Positions 26,126-37,826 of a stretch of DNA of 64,000 nucleotides are shown one piece after another. The stretch is from Diprion similis. Lineage: Eukaryota > Arthropoda > Insecta > Hymenoptera > Diprionidae. Position 1 is the stretch's first letter. Each line of letters opens with the position of its first letter. Under the pieces are notes generated by a model that saw only the letters and a program-made list of their open reading frames with translations, was not told the origin of the DNA and made no database searches. Position numbers and translations under genes: made by a program. Location of the stretch: contig NC_060108.1 of NCBI RefSeq assembly GCF_021155765.1, positions 13,975,025 through 14,039,024 of the forward strand. Direction: 5' to 3'.

Positions 26126-26131
26126 TTTATT
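26126..26131 (-). terminator. polyadenylation signal of the gamma-glutamyl hydrolase gene
   Basis: AATAAA on the minus strand, 33 nt after the stop codon at 26164-26166. Its position fits a short 3' UTR. Confidence 0.6.
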
Positions 26132-26163
26132 CCAATATTAATACTAATGGTAGTGATGATAAT

Positions 26164-28130
26164 TTAATCTGTTGTCGTCGAATTGGCGAACATGTAAGTC
26201 TGCATAAACGAGGAATTCTTTCGTCCTGTAAAAGTAACCTGATAGTTGTATATCAGTGCGTCCAAGTCACTGCCGTTGGGAAAGGAGTGTGAATTTTTTC
26301 TCGCTGAAAATATTAAACGCATGAAAAGAAAAAAATCCATCTAAACTTAATTTTCTAGAAAAAAATGACATCTTTTACAAGTTCAAGACAGTTGAAATCA
26401 TTTCGTTCACTTACCCTCGTTAACAAAGAAATTGGCAAAGTATTGACTTGCCAGTGAAGCCTCTGGACTGTGCGTGATATTCTTGTTGGCTACCCATTCG
26501 TACAAATTTTTCTCAGGGTGAAATTGTATCCCGTAAAACGGCAGCTCGACGTGCTCAATACTGGATATGAACTCAAGCCCGTTCCAATCATGATTAACCG
26601 ACATTACCCTGAACACCGAAGTAAGATTGACTTTCTTCAAGTCCTGCAGAACGTATTCCAAGAATTGTAGAAGTTATTTGCCAATAAGATACCAGTTGTA
26701 AAAGAACATTGCATACTAACATCTTGAGTGACGCAATACTGGTGGAAGTTTGCAGTTACGGCGTAAGTTGATAAAATATCAATTACTTTTTCCGAAGCAT
26801 TCTCGAACATCCGGCTCGACTTGTAACCTGTTGAGAGAATACGACAATAAACTTTCTATGTATACCAAAACTGGTATCACAAGAATCACGCCCAATACCA
26901 GATTAAAATCAGCCTCTTGTATCACGATCGATAACAACTTAACATTAATTCCTAAAACTTGTACTGTGATTGATGATTTCGCAATAATCGTGAACAAACA
27001 TTATTAGTTAGAGAACACTTATCAGAAAAATCACAGTTTACTCTAATGGCCAAACCAGATTTTCACGGGTAATTAGGTGCTAAAGGATTTCACTCACCCG
27101 ATATGAACTCCAGAGGCAAGGCCTGTTTGTTACTTGAACAATCGGATCTGTGCTCGATACCACCAGCCGCTACGTAAGTCATCAATTCAAAGCCCAAACA
27201 CGTACCCCAAATTGGAAAATAGTCGCCTTGATTGTTGAGTTTTGTAGCGATACTGCATGGCGTGAGAAAATAAATCAACAAATAATCATTTTACTCCTAC
27301 ACATGACTCTTACGTCAGATGATGGCTGTGTGGTAGCATAATTACTTGTAAATAATCTCTCCAGCTTCAGCATATCCATCGCTCACGTTAAAATATGAGC
27401 TACCACCTGGCCAAAGAACGCTGAAAATCAAACAAGATTTACGTCAATGAATCCACGTGACGTGGACAGGTAGCGTTAAATAACGTTCCGCTTCTCACCC
27501 ATTTACTTTGCTGAGAACGTCTTCGTAGTAAGCCTCGTCTTTCCCGATCCTGCCGAACAGAAAATTAATGTAAGCTTTAAATAGGCATTCGGCTGCTAAT
27601 TGAATCTCCGCTGTGCGGGTAAAATTTCGCAAGAAGATCGACCATATTTTAATTGACTTTCGTCCAATCGGTTTTCGCACTTCACGATCGTGAATCTACG
27701 ATCCAGCTATGTACGTCATTACGTTACGAAATAACTCCTACCATATTGGCACGGCTAAAGCTCCGGCACCTTCCACAAACTTCACGTAGGATGCAGCAAT
27801 ATAACTGTCGTACTGGTTCGGATACTTCAGGTTAAGCGAGTAACTGATTTCCTGCGTCAAAATCCCTTGAAAAACGATGCAACGTGATTAGAAATACATA
27901 AGTAGTTGATAAATAGACAGCATTATACACAACGATTGAGTAATACACTACGAGTCTCTGATATCATATTTTGCCATTACTTTCTTTTCCCACTATTACT
28001 GGTCATACTCACCGATGATCGGTCGATCGTTCAAATAATCTGTCCGTTCAACTACAGAGAGAGATATAACATCAGAAATATGCAAAGACAGAGCCGATAG
28101 GCCAAGCAATAAGCAGAGTGCTGATTTCAT
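26164..28130 (-). CDS. GGH: gamma-glutamyl hydrolase, 332 aa, eight exons
   Basis: Hydrolyses gamma-glutamyl tails of folate polyglutamates, usually in the lysosome or after secretion. Exons (minus strand): 28130-28013, 27865-27742, 27549-27499, 27420-27346, 27252-27098, 26827-26721, 26643-26415, 26303-26164; all phases join and close at 332 codons plus stop, near the family length. The first exon encodes a signal peptide (MKSALCLLLGLSALSL). Family motifs in order: PIIGILTQE, VLWPGG, then WGTCLGFE with the nucleophile Cys141, and GIQFHPEKNLYEW with His252. The C-terminal ARKNSH segment is also typical. All donors are GT and acceptors AG. It is transcribed away from the unknown gene beginning at 28996. 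Catalytic residues are intact, so it is probably active. Confidence 0.95.
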
Positions 28131-28995
28131 TGTGTCAGGTCAACTACTACACTCGACAACGGTACTTTACCGATATTTGTAGAATCTGGTTAGAACCGTT
28201 CAAGCAAACTCGGTAGTTAATAACTGCTCTCTAGCGCCATCACGGGTAATCAACACACGCATAAGACGTTTTGCAAGTAAGATTAGATTCCAAACAACGA
28301 AGTCTTGTCGCTGGCACCGATAACGTTCGCCTAGCTTCAGCGGACGGTGAACGTTCTTAATTCATACAACTTATTATCAATTTAAATCCATTACTCACAC
28401 ACGTGAACAAACTGCAGTCTATCACTGATTCGTGACAATCATGTGCAAACAGCTTTAACATCATCGACATGTAACTGCATGTACAATATAATGCATTTCT
28501 CATCACAAAGGAAAACGAACAGCGCTGTAACTATGTGTATATACATAGATAGTAATACGTATAGGAAATTCCTCAGATACAGTTTATCAGAGCTATTCGT
28601 AGAAAACACTCGGGCATAGAAACGTGAAACTACAGTTGTTCAAGCTGAGCACACTGAATTGTTGTCAATGATTTCATTAAAACAGATGTAATAGCAGCTC
28701 AATTTTGACAAAGAATAGCGGGATTACGTTTGACTTCAACACACAATATCGTACAAATTCATTTTTTAGGAATAATTCAAGAATGGGAAAGAATAATTTT
28801 TTGCAGTAAGCGACGTAGGTAGAAATACATTACTAGATCCTTAGTTTGTATAACTATAATGTGTAATTCAATCTTAATAAAGTTCTAAAGTATAATTTTC
28901 ACCCCCGTTTTATCTCTCGTTCAATTGTCCATCAGCCGAAGGCGTTTATCATCCGTTATCGTAACGTTCAAAGAAAAGAAGAACGATTAAACGCC
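28131..28995. other. intergenic gap between divergent genes
   Basis: This 865-bp gap separates the GGH start (minus) from the start of the unknown gene (plus), so it probably holds both promoters. TAGCGCCATC at 28232-28241, about 100 bp upstream of the GGH start codon, resembles GATGGCGC-type insulator or promoter motifs of insects. I see no TATA box in a convincing position. Confidence 0.4.
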
Positions 28996-31282
28996 ATGGA
29001 GAAATCCGTTGACAGAAAGGGAGTAATAAATCGAAAAAATGTAGTTCGGTGTGATGATACGAATAATCGCGCTCTGCAAAAACGTGTGAAAATCATGGAG
29101 CCCGAAAAAGATAAATATCGACTAGCAAAGACACTGCTACAGGATCATTCGCAAGCTATAAAAACCCTGTTCCATCGGGAAAACCTGCATCAGCTTATAT
29201 AATCATGCCAGTGGCCGACCATTCGTCTCGGAAAATTGTTACTGCGAAGAAAGATGCTGCTCGGATGGAGATCATTCGTGCCGGCGCCAATTATCCGAAC
29301 GCTGTACCGAGCACGTACCGTGAAAACCCGTCACATCCAGCATCCCTCCATTCACAATTAGCCCCAAGAAAGCAGTGCGTAACGAGAACCTGCACCGCTT
29401 TAACGTCTCGGCTAAACACTCGCCCTATGCCAGCCTTCGGGGCGACGAGAGACGAGGGCGCCGTCGGACCCGTCGCTGGTTTGTCTATTTACGCCGACGT
29501 CGCTCGTCTCCAGTGTCGACAACGGCCGATGAAACCTTCCCCTTCGATACCAAGGGTGAGTTTAACGCCGAGGATTTATGCGGCTTGACTGAGGGTGGAA
29601 GTGCATTAGTTGGAATTCTTGGGAGAAGAATCTTCTTCTCTTTTATCGTCGTTATTCATTAAGCAGACTGGACGATAGTCTTCAACTCCAGAAATTTGGA
29701 TAAACAGTTTCTTCGGTTTTTCGTTCACTTTGTTCTCATATCCTTCCAGATGAGAAGGGATAAAGAACTCGAGTGTCGGCTGAGTCTGTTACGTTGGTAA
29801 CGCAGATTCAGACTAGAGGCTGACCGTGAGTTACACTGGAGGCTAAATCTGCTTTACTGACGTAATTTACTCGTACAAAGCTTTTCCTGTCCACGGTCTT
29901 ACATACTAATTGGTTATACAGATAGATCTTGTGAATGATTATATAGGTATAGAGGAAAATGCAATATCGAGACTCATACGTGAAAAACCTAAAGAATTTT
30001 TTTACAATTATTTTGAGTACCATTGGATCAAAGCAAATTTCGGCTCAAAAATATAAAGATTTATATCGACCCGATTAACAAATCAATATTTTTTAGTCGG
30101 TGAGAATGTTTTAGAAACGTCCAAATACAAATCCTCTTTACTGAAATAAAGAAATCTCACAAAATAATTATGCCACACCTATTCGTAAACTGTGTAATAA
30201 ATTTATCAGCGCGAACTTTCGTTTCAAAGACAAATTTAAACTACGACAGGTACAAATTTTTTTTGCCTAAATACTGCTACGTACTATTTGAATATTATTA
30301 CTGCGCGTTATGAAATATCAGATACGTTTCAGCCACCGCGTGCAGAGCCAATACAAACGATGGCAAAAGGTCCAACGGCTGATACGATAATATCAATGAT
30401 CGCCGATGGCAAAAAGCCGCCCGTACCAGAGGAATGGGAAATTGATGAGCATAAAAAGTGGCTGTCAAAAATCTCTATATCTATGGCCACTGCGGTATCG
30501 GCTCACCGGCAGAATCTACAGAACAATTTAATAAAGAAATTAGCGTTCGAATCAGGCCCCTTCGAAATTGGTCGCAACAGCATGATCCTACCAGACGTAA
30601 TACCCGGGCATTATCAAACCTGGAACGAGGCGTTCTCCGAGGGTGAATTTAGCTGTTTTCCCCATCCCTCGGGACCCGATGGAGCCCGATACCCAGAAAA
30701 TTATCCACCGGGGATAATTGAATCTCTGAACGAACATGCATACGATTATAGTGGTTCGGAAACCGAAACGACATCCTTTCTCCAGTTCAAAACACCCCCG
30801 ATGGTAGCCGCAGAAATACAAACTGAGAGTATGCCATTGAAATGAATTTCACACGCAGACCTTTCTTACTGTCGCGTATATTTTGATGTTTTAAACACGC
30901 CTTTTATGCGATAAGGTCACACCCTGGTCAGTCCGGAAACGATAGATCACAAAGATCCGTCATCGAGTTTTAAAACCTCCGACCTCTCGCTCGGCATCCT
31001 GGGTATACCTATGACAGAGTCTCAAGCGTACGTTTTGGAGCGAGTATTCGAGCCGAAACCCCTGCCGTAAGTTTGAAAGTGTTTTTTATTCAAGTTTCTT
31101 GGAGTTAGGTAACTTGGAGTCAATGATTTCGTTTCACTCATTTTAGAACCGCCTATAGCGTTGCAGCTAAATTGCAGGAAGCTAAGCTTCGAGATGTACC
31201 GACGGACGTAGCGGAAAGAGAGACTTTCCGCACACCAAAAAGCACATGTGATCCTTGCTCGAAGAGGAAGACTCATATATAG
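28996..31282 (+). CDS. unrecognised protein, ~407 aa, about six exons
   Basis: Model: 28996-29083, 29143-29314, 29362-29555, 30346-30828, 30916-31066, 31147-31282, which closes in frame at 407 codons plus stop. The last three joins are strong (donors GTATGC and GTAAGT, acceptors ATAAG and TTTTAG). The first two introns would be only 59 and 47 nt with weak donors (GTGTGA, GTACCG); a 65-nt alternative (29304-29368) exists for the second. The start has a good context (GCCATGG). The product has an Arg-rich stretch (RRGRRRTRRW), then a segment with PPVPEEWEIDEHKKWLSKIS, a Pro/Gly-rich part (FPHPSGPDGARYPENYPPG) and a Lys-rich end. No signal peptide or membrane span is seen. I do not recognise the family. 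Reading frames change twice between 29.1 and 29.36 kb, so an assembly indel or a decaying gene is also possible. Confidence 0.65.
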
Positions 31283-32463
31283 ACAAAGAAAGGATGCGTC
31301 AATCGAGAAAGCTTTGGAAAGAACTGATGTCGATTCAAGAAGTTTAGCAATATTTAGTTTACTTCGGAATTTACACAATACTGTCGCGGAATCCTAATTG
31401 TCCAAATTGTAGGTCAATACATAAAATTGATTCAAAAATTGGTGCAGATAAAAATAGTTCATATTTGCTGTGGAAAAAAGCGGTGGAGTTTCACAGAAAA
31501 GAAATTACACCACCCTACGGGTTATTTGAATCTACAACCACGTCATTTTTTACCTTGAACCACAGAGAACCAGACGCATGTTGTCCATACGTACATTTAG
31601 AGTTCAATGATATAAGAAGCTCGACGAATGGTCGGAGTAAAGTTCATTCATAGACGATAGAAAAATATTATACATACAGTGAACTAAGGTCAAAGCTTCT
31701 CGAGGATGACGTCCTTGTACACATTTCACATTGGGTCAGTCAAGTCATCAGCATAGAATTAGTTTGAAAATAATCTCTTTCTGTATTTTACCGTTATTGT
31801 TTTACGAAATAATCAGCTTTGAAGGAGATCAAAATCAATAAGGAATATCTATTTTCCGTGTAAAATTAATCAATATTCATGGTCCGAGGTAGGAATCTTT
31901 TTCCATTATACAGTTGTGAAAAATTTCGAGCATCTTATGAGTTTCTAGTAAAATAGTAACATGTATATACGTATATATTTTTTCATACTTACAGAGAAGT
32001 TTCAGGAGAGAATTTTTCACACTTATTCAATCTTCTTCTATCGGTTTCTCAAATCTCAATGCCGTGCAAATTTGTTAGAAATATTATCACTCAAACGTTG
32101 ACGCGCACATTTTTTTCATGCATCTGATGGAATTAAGTGTTGTTTTACATGTTGTTCACACACTCCAAAAGTCTCTAAGGTCGTTCCAATTTTGATAATA
32201 CTAAAACATTTTTCATAAATTTCATGAAATGAAAGTAGCACAAAAGATAATTAACTATGTCTCCATTTACTATTGCATTATTTACCATAACTTTTTGCAA
32301 ATTTCAGAAGTTATCATGCGGCAGATGAGTGCACTGCGTAGTTTCAGTTCAGACATGAGAACATGCTATTGAATCAGTGGCGCCATCTTTTAAGAATTAG
32401 TGCAACACATTACAGACTTATACTGTATGCTTTTCAATATTTCCTGTGGTTCGTGTGCATAGT
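31283..32463. other. intergenic region upstream of SNU13
   Basis: AT-rich sequence between the unknown gene and SNU13, with no supportable coding sequence. GGCGCCATCTT at 32379-32389 lies about 80 bp before a likely initiator and resembles a YY1/Pho or CTCF-type promoter motif. Confidence 0.5.
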
Positions 32464-32469
32464 TCAGTC
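32464..32469 (+). promoter_or_regulatory. candidate initiator for SNU13
   Basis: TCAGTC, the arthropod initiator word, about 160 bp upstream of the SNU13 ATG. There is no TATA box at the expected distance. The same word forms the initiator at 11663. Confidence 0.4.
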
Positions 32470-32622
32470 AGCGACGCATATACGTAATAGCAACGCGGCA
32501 ACCAACGTTCGGCAAAGTTCCAGGTTCCTCAGTGAAGCGATTTCTCCAATTTATCGCCGAGAGGTTATAACCGGGTATTTCGATACCTCTTTTCATTCCA
32601 CAGTAACAAATACACTTAAAAA

Positions 32623-33189
32623 ATGGTAAGTCTTAGTCACGTGTTACCGAATTAACTACATCAGGAACAAATCACACAGTCAACACGCTACCGATAAGAG
32701 GTTATGTCGTTCAGCACGTGGACGCATGGTAGACCGTACTAAGAGCTGTACACGAACGGATAAAATTGACCATACTCGCGTTTAATTTATTAACTGAATA
32801 TTTCACAGACCGATCAAGTGAATCCGAAAGCATACCCGCTGGCCGATGCTACTCTGACAGCAAAGATCTTGAATTTGGTTCAACAAGCAATGAACTACAA
32901 GCAGCTTCGCAAAGGAGCAAACGAGGCTACAAAGACGCTTAATCGAGGTCTATCAGAGTTCATCGTGATGGCTGCAGATGCAGAGCCTCTAGAAATCTTA
33001 CTCCATCTTCCGCTGCTCTGTGAAGACAAGAATGTTCCCTACGTCTTTGTTCGAAGCAAGCAGGCGCTTGGGCGAGCTTGCGGAGTTTCCAGACCTGTAG
33101 TCGCTTGCTCGGTAACAGTAAATGAAGGATCTCAGCTTAAGCCACAGATTTTAGCTATCCAACAGGAAATCGAACGGCTATTAGTGTAA
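32623..33189 (+). CDS. SNU13: SNU13/NHP2L1 (15.5K) RNA-binding protein, 127 aa
   Basis: An L7Ae/L30e-family protein that binds kink-turns in U4 snRNA and box C/D snoRNAs, nucleating the U4/U6.U5 tri-snRNP and snoRNPs in the nucleus and nucleolus. Exon 1 ends exactly after the ATG (32623-32625, donor GTAAGT); exon 2 (32809-33189, acceptor TTTCACAG) encodes the rest, beginning [14 protein letters not shown]. The hallmark stretch [18 protein letters not shown] and the later [16 protein letters not shown] are intact. The 127-aa length is one residue shorter than the human protein as I recall it. Conservation is very high, as expected. The intron directly after the start codon is notable. Confidence 0.97.
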
Positions 33190-33196
33190 AGGCTGT

Positions 33197-33202
33197 AATA
33201 AA
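33197..33202 (+). terminator. polyadenylation signal of SNU13
   Basis: AATAAA begins 8 nt after the stop codon; a second one lies at 33249-33254 and may be the one used. Confidence 0.5.
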
Positions 33203-34528
33203 GGTACCTCTTTAGGAGTACCTGATTCTAAAAATTAACACACTGTGGAATAAATTCCCATATTTTTCTACACAATCCTGTTTTGCTCTTTCGTTCGAGC
33301 AAGTATACCAGAAATTATTTCAAGGAACACGAAACTGATTTAAATATACATGCGTGTATATATATATATATATATTGTAGAACTACAAATAATTGTATTA
33401 TTGTCAATATTTGAATTTCATACCTACTTCTCTCATTACCATCTGCCGCAACCATTTACTAAATATTTTTGTTTAATTTGGAAGACCAGTAAATAAATGA
33501 AACTTTGTAAAAAAAAAAGTCATCGTTTTACTACGTTTCTTTTTGTAATGTTGCCCTCCCTCTCATGTAATCAGTACCTCTGCTCATGGCTCGGCCTTTT
33601 GTGAATTTGACTTTTGAAAGTTGGAATAATTCATGCATTTCACTATAGAGGAACAAAAACATCTAGAATTAGTGGCAACTATTATTCGCAATCGAATATG
33701 AAAAAAACGAAGGTTGATTGTAATTTCAAAATAAACATCGTATTGTTTCAAATATAAGATGATTTCGGATTTTAAGACTAATTATAAGAAATCATATTCT
33801 AATAATACCTAAATAAGAGACATCTGAATATAAGTCAATGTCTTCCAGTCATATGCAGCACTAAAAACCTGGACTCATATTTGAAACAAGCCGATGATAC
33901 TGTTCACGTTCGCTCACCTATACACGTATATATTACTGTGTATTCCAATGGATACTATTTATTGTATAGGGAGAAAAAAAATGGATAAAGCGCTCTAAAT
34001 ACAACATAAAACGTAACATATAGTTGATTTGAAATTAATAATTAATAAGGACTGGAGCAAAGTTAGGTAAATGAGATTATACTCTGTCAAACAAAACAAT
34101 GATTGAAGCAATCACGATTAAGTCGACAAAGAAAAATTTCGTCCCCACATCTCTTAAATATTAGTAAATACTCCACGGCACTGAGATACTATTTTGTATA
34201 TATCGTTAGAAAAATCACAGGTATGTAGTACACTATAATTTTTGTCGAATAGCTCCATTTCTAATAAATAGAACCTCTACGACATAATCATAATGTTAAT
34301 TCAGTTATTAATCGTAAAGTAATCATATTATTTCATACAAAACACACCAACCTTGAGTGATAATTAGTTACTTGAACAATTGCAATAAATTGGGCGTTAA
34401 TCGTACTGTTTCCGTTTTTTTTTGCTTTGCTGTAAATAATTTCCTTCAATTGCAAAAGAAACTAGCACCTTCAGCGTTATTGTAATCAAAGTAATGTTTG
34501 CTGATAAAATGAAGAGTAGATAACTCAA
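33203..34528. other. intergenic, between SNU13 and the ALG1 3' end
   Basis: AT-rich, no coding sequence seen. A (TA)10 run lies at 33357-33376. SNU13 and ALG1 converge here, so parts may be 3' UTR. Confidence 0.6.
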
Positions 34529-36388
34529 TTATTTGAAAAGAGGTGCTGCATTTTTCAACCAATGATTATGCCAGTGTTCTTCTTGATAATTCTGTAATTG
34601 CTCACGGAATTTTTTATCCTTGTACTGCTGTTCTTCATTGTCAGGGAAATTTTGAAACCATTTTATCAACAACTGCGCCAGATCGTTGCTATCAGAAAAA
34701 ACCATGCCATTGCGATCGTGTACCAATAACTCGTTCAAACTATAAAACATGATTCATAAATAAAATAATAAGTAACTGAAAATTCTCGTTATACTCATCA
34801 TATTGGGAAGCTAAAACTCACCCCTTATAGTTATATGCAAATGCAGGAAGCCCACTGCCAAACATGTCAACTAATTTCATTGGCAGATCTAATCCACTGG
34901 AAGAAATGTGAAGGCAGATCCCCAGATCAGCACTAGCTAAATATACGAAATGTTTTGTATAGGGGTTGACGTCTTATCAGAATAAACTGCTGAAGATTTT
35001 TATTCTCTAAATATTTACCTAAGAGATTGGGGTAGTCTGTATTTTCCAGCCAGGGTGTGATGACCGTAACGTGGAGCCAATTCTTGCGATCTATGATAGC
35101 CCTATAGAATTCTTTTAGAGGTCCTTTCCCTGTTATAAAACAGATGATATCTGGTAAACCATGAACCTGGTTCAAACAGTTGGTTTCATATTCTGAAAAA
35201 CAAACAATTCAACCATTACATGCAATAATTATCATCCAATGCAAATATTACACATTTTATTTGACGTGTATCATGTTTCAGAAAATTTTATCGAATCGAA
35301 GGAACTCCGAACACCTGGATTAAATAATACCTTGCAGAGCAGATATCAATATTTCAAAATCTTCGTCCGGTGTCCAGCTAGTGCTGGAGACGATCAAAGC
35401 AGGCCTCTCTTTCCTAAGGGCAATCTCTCCATTTTCCAAAGTTTCTGTAAACGCTGTTGACTTTTGGTCTTGGCCACACAGCTGTTTATACAATTTGCTC
35501 AACTTCAATAGAAACAGATGTTTCTCAGCCAGAGTAATGGTATGAAACTTATCAGACGGACGATCATACAACACTTTGGCTCTGTAACAGTAATTTTTTT
35601 AAATTAGAAAAGTACAAGACTAGTTGGTCAATAATCAACTACAAATAAGAATATACCTTATGTTCCATCTATTTTGAAGATCCGCTCTCATTGCTTCACT
35701 GACGCAGAGATTACTTTTTGCTTGTCGTCCAAATGAGAATTCAACACGTCTTGTTACTTTAACGAATATGTCATCGGACCCCGAATTCAGAGCTTGTATA
35801 GTATGAGCATAATTGTGCCAATCTATAGTGAACTGAACACCGGTCAAGGTGCAGAAAGCCCAGCATATTGGAATGGTCGGTATGCCAGGTGGATTTTGCA
35901 ATATCAAATAACTCGAACGTCTTTTAGAAAAAAAAGTTGCCAGAAGTGTTACGCATTGCCAGATCACCTTTATTCCATACGATAACAAACGAGGTAGACC
36001 TACAGCAGAACAAAATCGAGTAACAATTTTGAACATCAAATCTGTGTAAAAGCAACAAAAATGGTAAAAAATCTGTACCCTCTGGTAGGTTCGGAACAGG
36101 CCTCATATACCATATTTTGACGTTAGGATGTTCCTGAAGTTCAGTGAACGGGTCAGAACCGGCATAGCCTACCACGTCGACCTCGTAACCTTCCTTTGCA
36201 AAGGACAATGCATGGTTTTGCATTCGAGGACTTCTGCCAACGTCTCCAAGCACGACAACGCATACATTTTTAGTCTTTTTTCTAGTTGATAGCCAAAGTA
36301 TTAAAATAATCAAGGCTGACACTAAGACCGTACAAAATTTGTAGTAGTAATAATAATACGACTCTAACAAATATTCCATAGAAAACAT
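34529..36388 (-). CDS. ALG1: ALG1 chitobiosyldiphosphodolichol beta-mannosyltransferase, 481 aa
   Basis: Adds the first mannose (beta-1,4) to GlcNAc2-PP-dolichol on the cytosolic face of the ER in N-glycan assembly. Exons (minus): 36388-36079, 36041-35657, 35581-35331, 35192-35019, 34936-34822, 34739-34529, closing at 481 codons plus stop. An N-terminal membrane anchor ([13 protein letters not shown]) follows a run of six tyrosines. Family motifs: [50 protein letters not shown], and the donor-site region [20 protein letters not shown]. The first intron is short, 37 nt (donor GTACAG), but phases fit. It is head to head with the coiled-coil gene at 36708. A second Met at codon 4 could also serve as start. 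Confidence 0.95.
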
Positions 36389-36707
36389 TCTTAACTTGTT
36401 TATGGTACTTCGTCGTGCCTATGAGACTCTGATAGCAGCTGTGATCCAGTCACGATACTGTATAATTGTATATGCTCTAAGGTCACGTGGTCACGATGTA
36501 GCTGGTGAATCTGTAACCTAGGGAAAAAAAATTGGCCAACCTGTTAGGCTAACAACTCCGTGTTTCGAACATAGTGCTCTTAAGTTGGTCATGCCTATGG
36601 CCAAAGTACGTAAATTCAAATCTTGTTTGAAGTTTACTGTAACGATAGGTTATGTTTAACCAGCGTATGTTTTATTTACTGTCGAATGATCATTGAAAAT
36701 AATATAA
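36389..36707. promoter_or_regulatory. probable bidirectional promoter, ALG1 / coiled-coil gene
   Basis: Only 319 bp separate the two divergent start codons, so both promoters must lie here or overlap the genes. GTCACGTGGTCACG near 36483-36496 contains a CACGTG E-box. No TATA box is convincing. Confidence 0.55.
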
Positions 36708-37626
36708 ATGGAAGTCGCAGGGGAAAATCCAGATTTAGTGATAAACTTGCTGCGCCGTCACCGAGAGCTAGAGAATGACAATGACTTGAATCGCGAGACT
36801 ATGATCAAGATTGAACAAAACGTAAAACTAAAGGAACTGCAAAGTTTACACGGTGATTATCCCGAAAGAATGTGCCGAAAATAATACATTTCAACTTGCA
36901 ATAAATGAATAACGTTTCATATATTACAGACAAACAGCTGCAAATCAAAGAGAATATTAATAAGAATTTAAAAAGTATTGTCATGCAGAAGCATGGGTTG
37001 CAGAAAGTCATTGATGGCTCGAAAGACAATGCACCTAAGTTGCCAGTTACGTACAAATCTAAACAGTCAGTAAATATACTATATTTTATATTTATACTGT
37101 ATTGATAATTATTAAATTACCCTAAACCTCTCACAATACACCTTCTACTTACTTGCTCAATTTTTTCAGGGAAGCTATCAACTTGGTATCAAACGCCATT
37201 AATTTTGTGAACAAATTTTCTGAAGTTCAAAAATCCATTGAGCCAGAAAATGAGGTTGATGTTAACCAACTGTGTAAAAAAATTGTAAGTCATATATCCT
37301 TGTTTATGTCTAATGAAAAAGCATTCCTCCTTGGCAAAATAATATTTTGCATGCAAAATTGACTTCGTGTTAAATCTGTATTTTCACTTAGAACACATAT
37401 GGTGAGTCTGTGAATCAAGAATTGAGCCGGTGTAAAATTCTCGTTGATCAAGTGGGAACATTTAGGGAGAACACGGAAATAATAAAAAACCACTGCTTTC
37501 TTCCATGCGGTGAGTGTCATTCCTACGATGCTTTAGAGATGCCCTGAAGGGTTCATAAAGCTTATAATCAGATCCGACACAAACATAATATTTTAATATG
37601 TTTCAGATGAGGATCCAGGCTTGTAG
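36708..37626 (+). CDS. unrecognised helical/coiled-coil protein, 177 aa
   Basis: Exons 36708-36852, 36930-37065, 37170-37284, 37392-37509, 37607-37626 join in phase and end at TAG, 177 codons plus stop. Donors are GTGATT, GTCAGT, GTAAGT and GTGAGT; acceptors all follow a C/T-rich or AT-rich tract. A stronger-looking donor GTAAAT at 37070 breaks the frame, so GTCAGT at 37066 is preferred. The protein is charged and mostly helical in character (NLLRRHRELENDNDLNRETM, then KQLQIKENINKNLKSIV) with a second helical part later. It has no signal peptide or membrane span. The size and helical pattern would suit a subunit of a kinetochore or spindle complex, but I have no motif to support that. It converges on FBF1, whose stop is 200 bp away. 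Confidence 0.75.
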
Positions 37627-37826
37627 ATGAAGAAAGGCGTGATGCTACCTATAGATTTACATCATTTTACAAAAGTTTTTTTATACATTTGTAACAACTT
37701 GGCCAACTGTAATGAATGGATAATACATGATTATATCGTATTGAAATGTCGACTTCTCAAAGCAAAAAACTATAATTATTTAGGATTCTTCTAGATTTTG
37801 TATTTATCCAGTTACTGACCGATATT

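Noticed and set aside
29178-29330. Programmed -1 ribosomal frameshifting in the unknown gene
   Set aside because: Both shifts would occur at GAA-AAC-C, which is not a standard X-XXY-YYZ slippery site, and short introns explain the frame changes about as well.
32363-32629. 88-aa frame overlapping the SNU13 start
   Set aside because: It ends just after the SNU13 ATG in another frame, has no motif, and part of it lies upstream of the likely transcription start.
37070-37075. Donor GTAAAT for exon 2 of the coiled-coil gene
   Set aside because: It resembles the consensus more than GTCAGT at 37066, but joining from it to the next acceptor puts stops in the following exon; GTCAGT keeps the frame open to the end.
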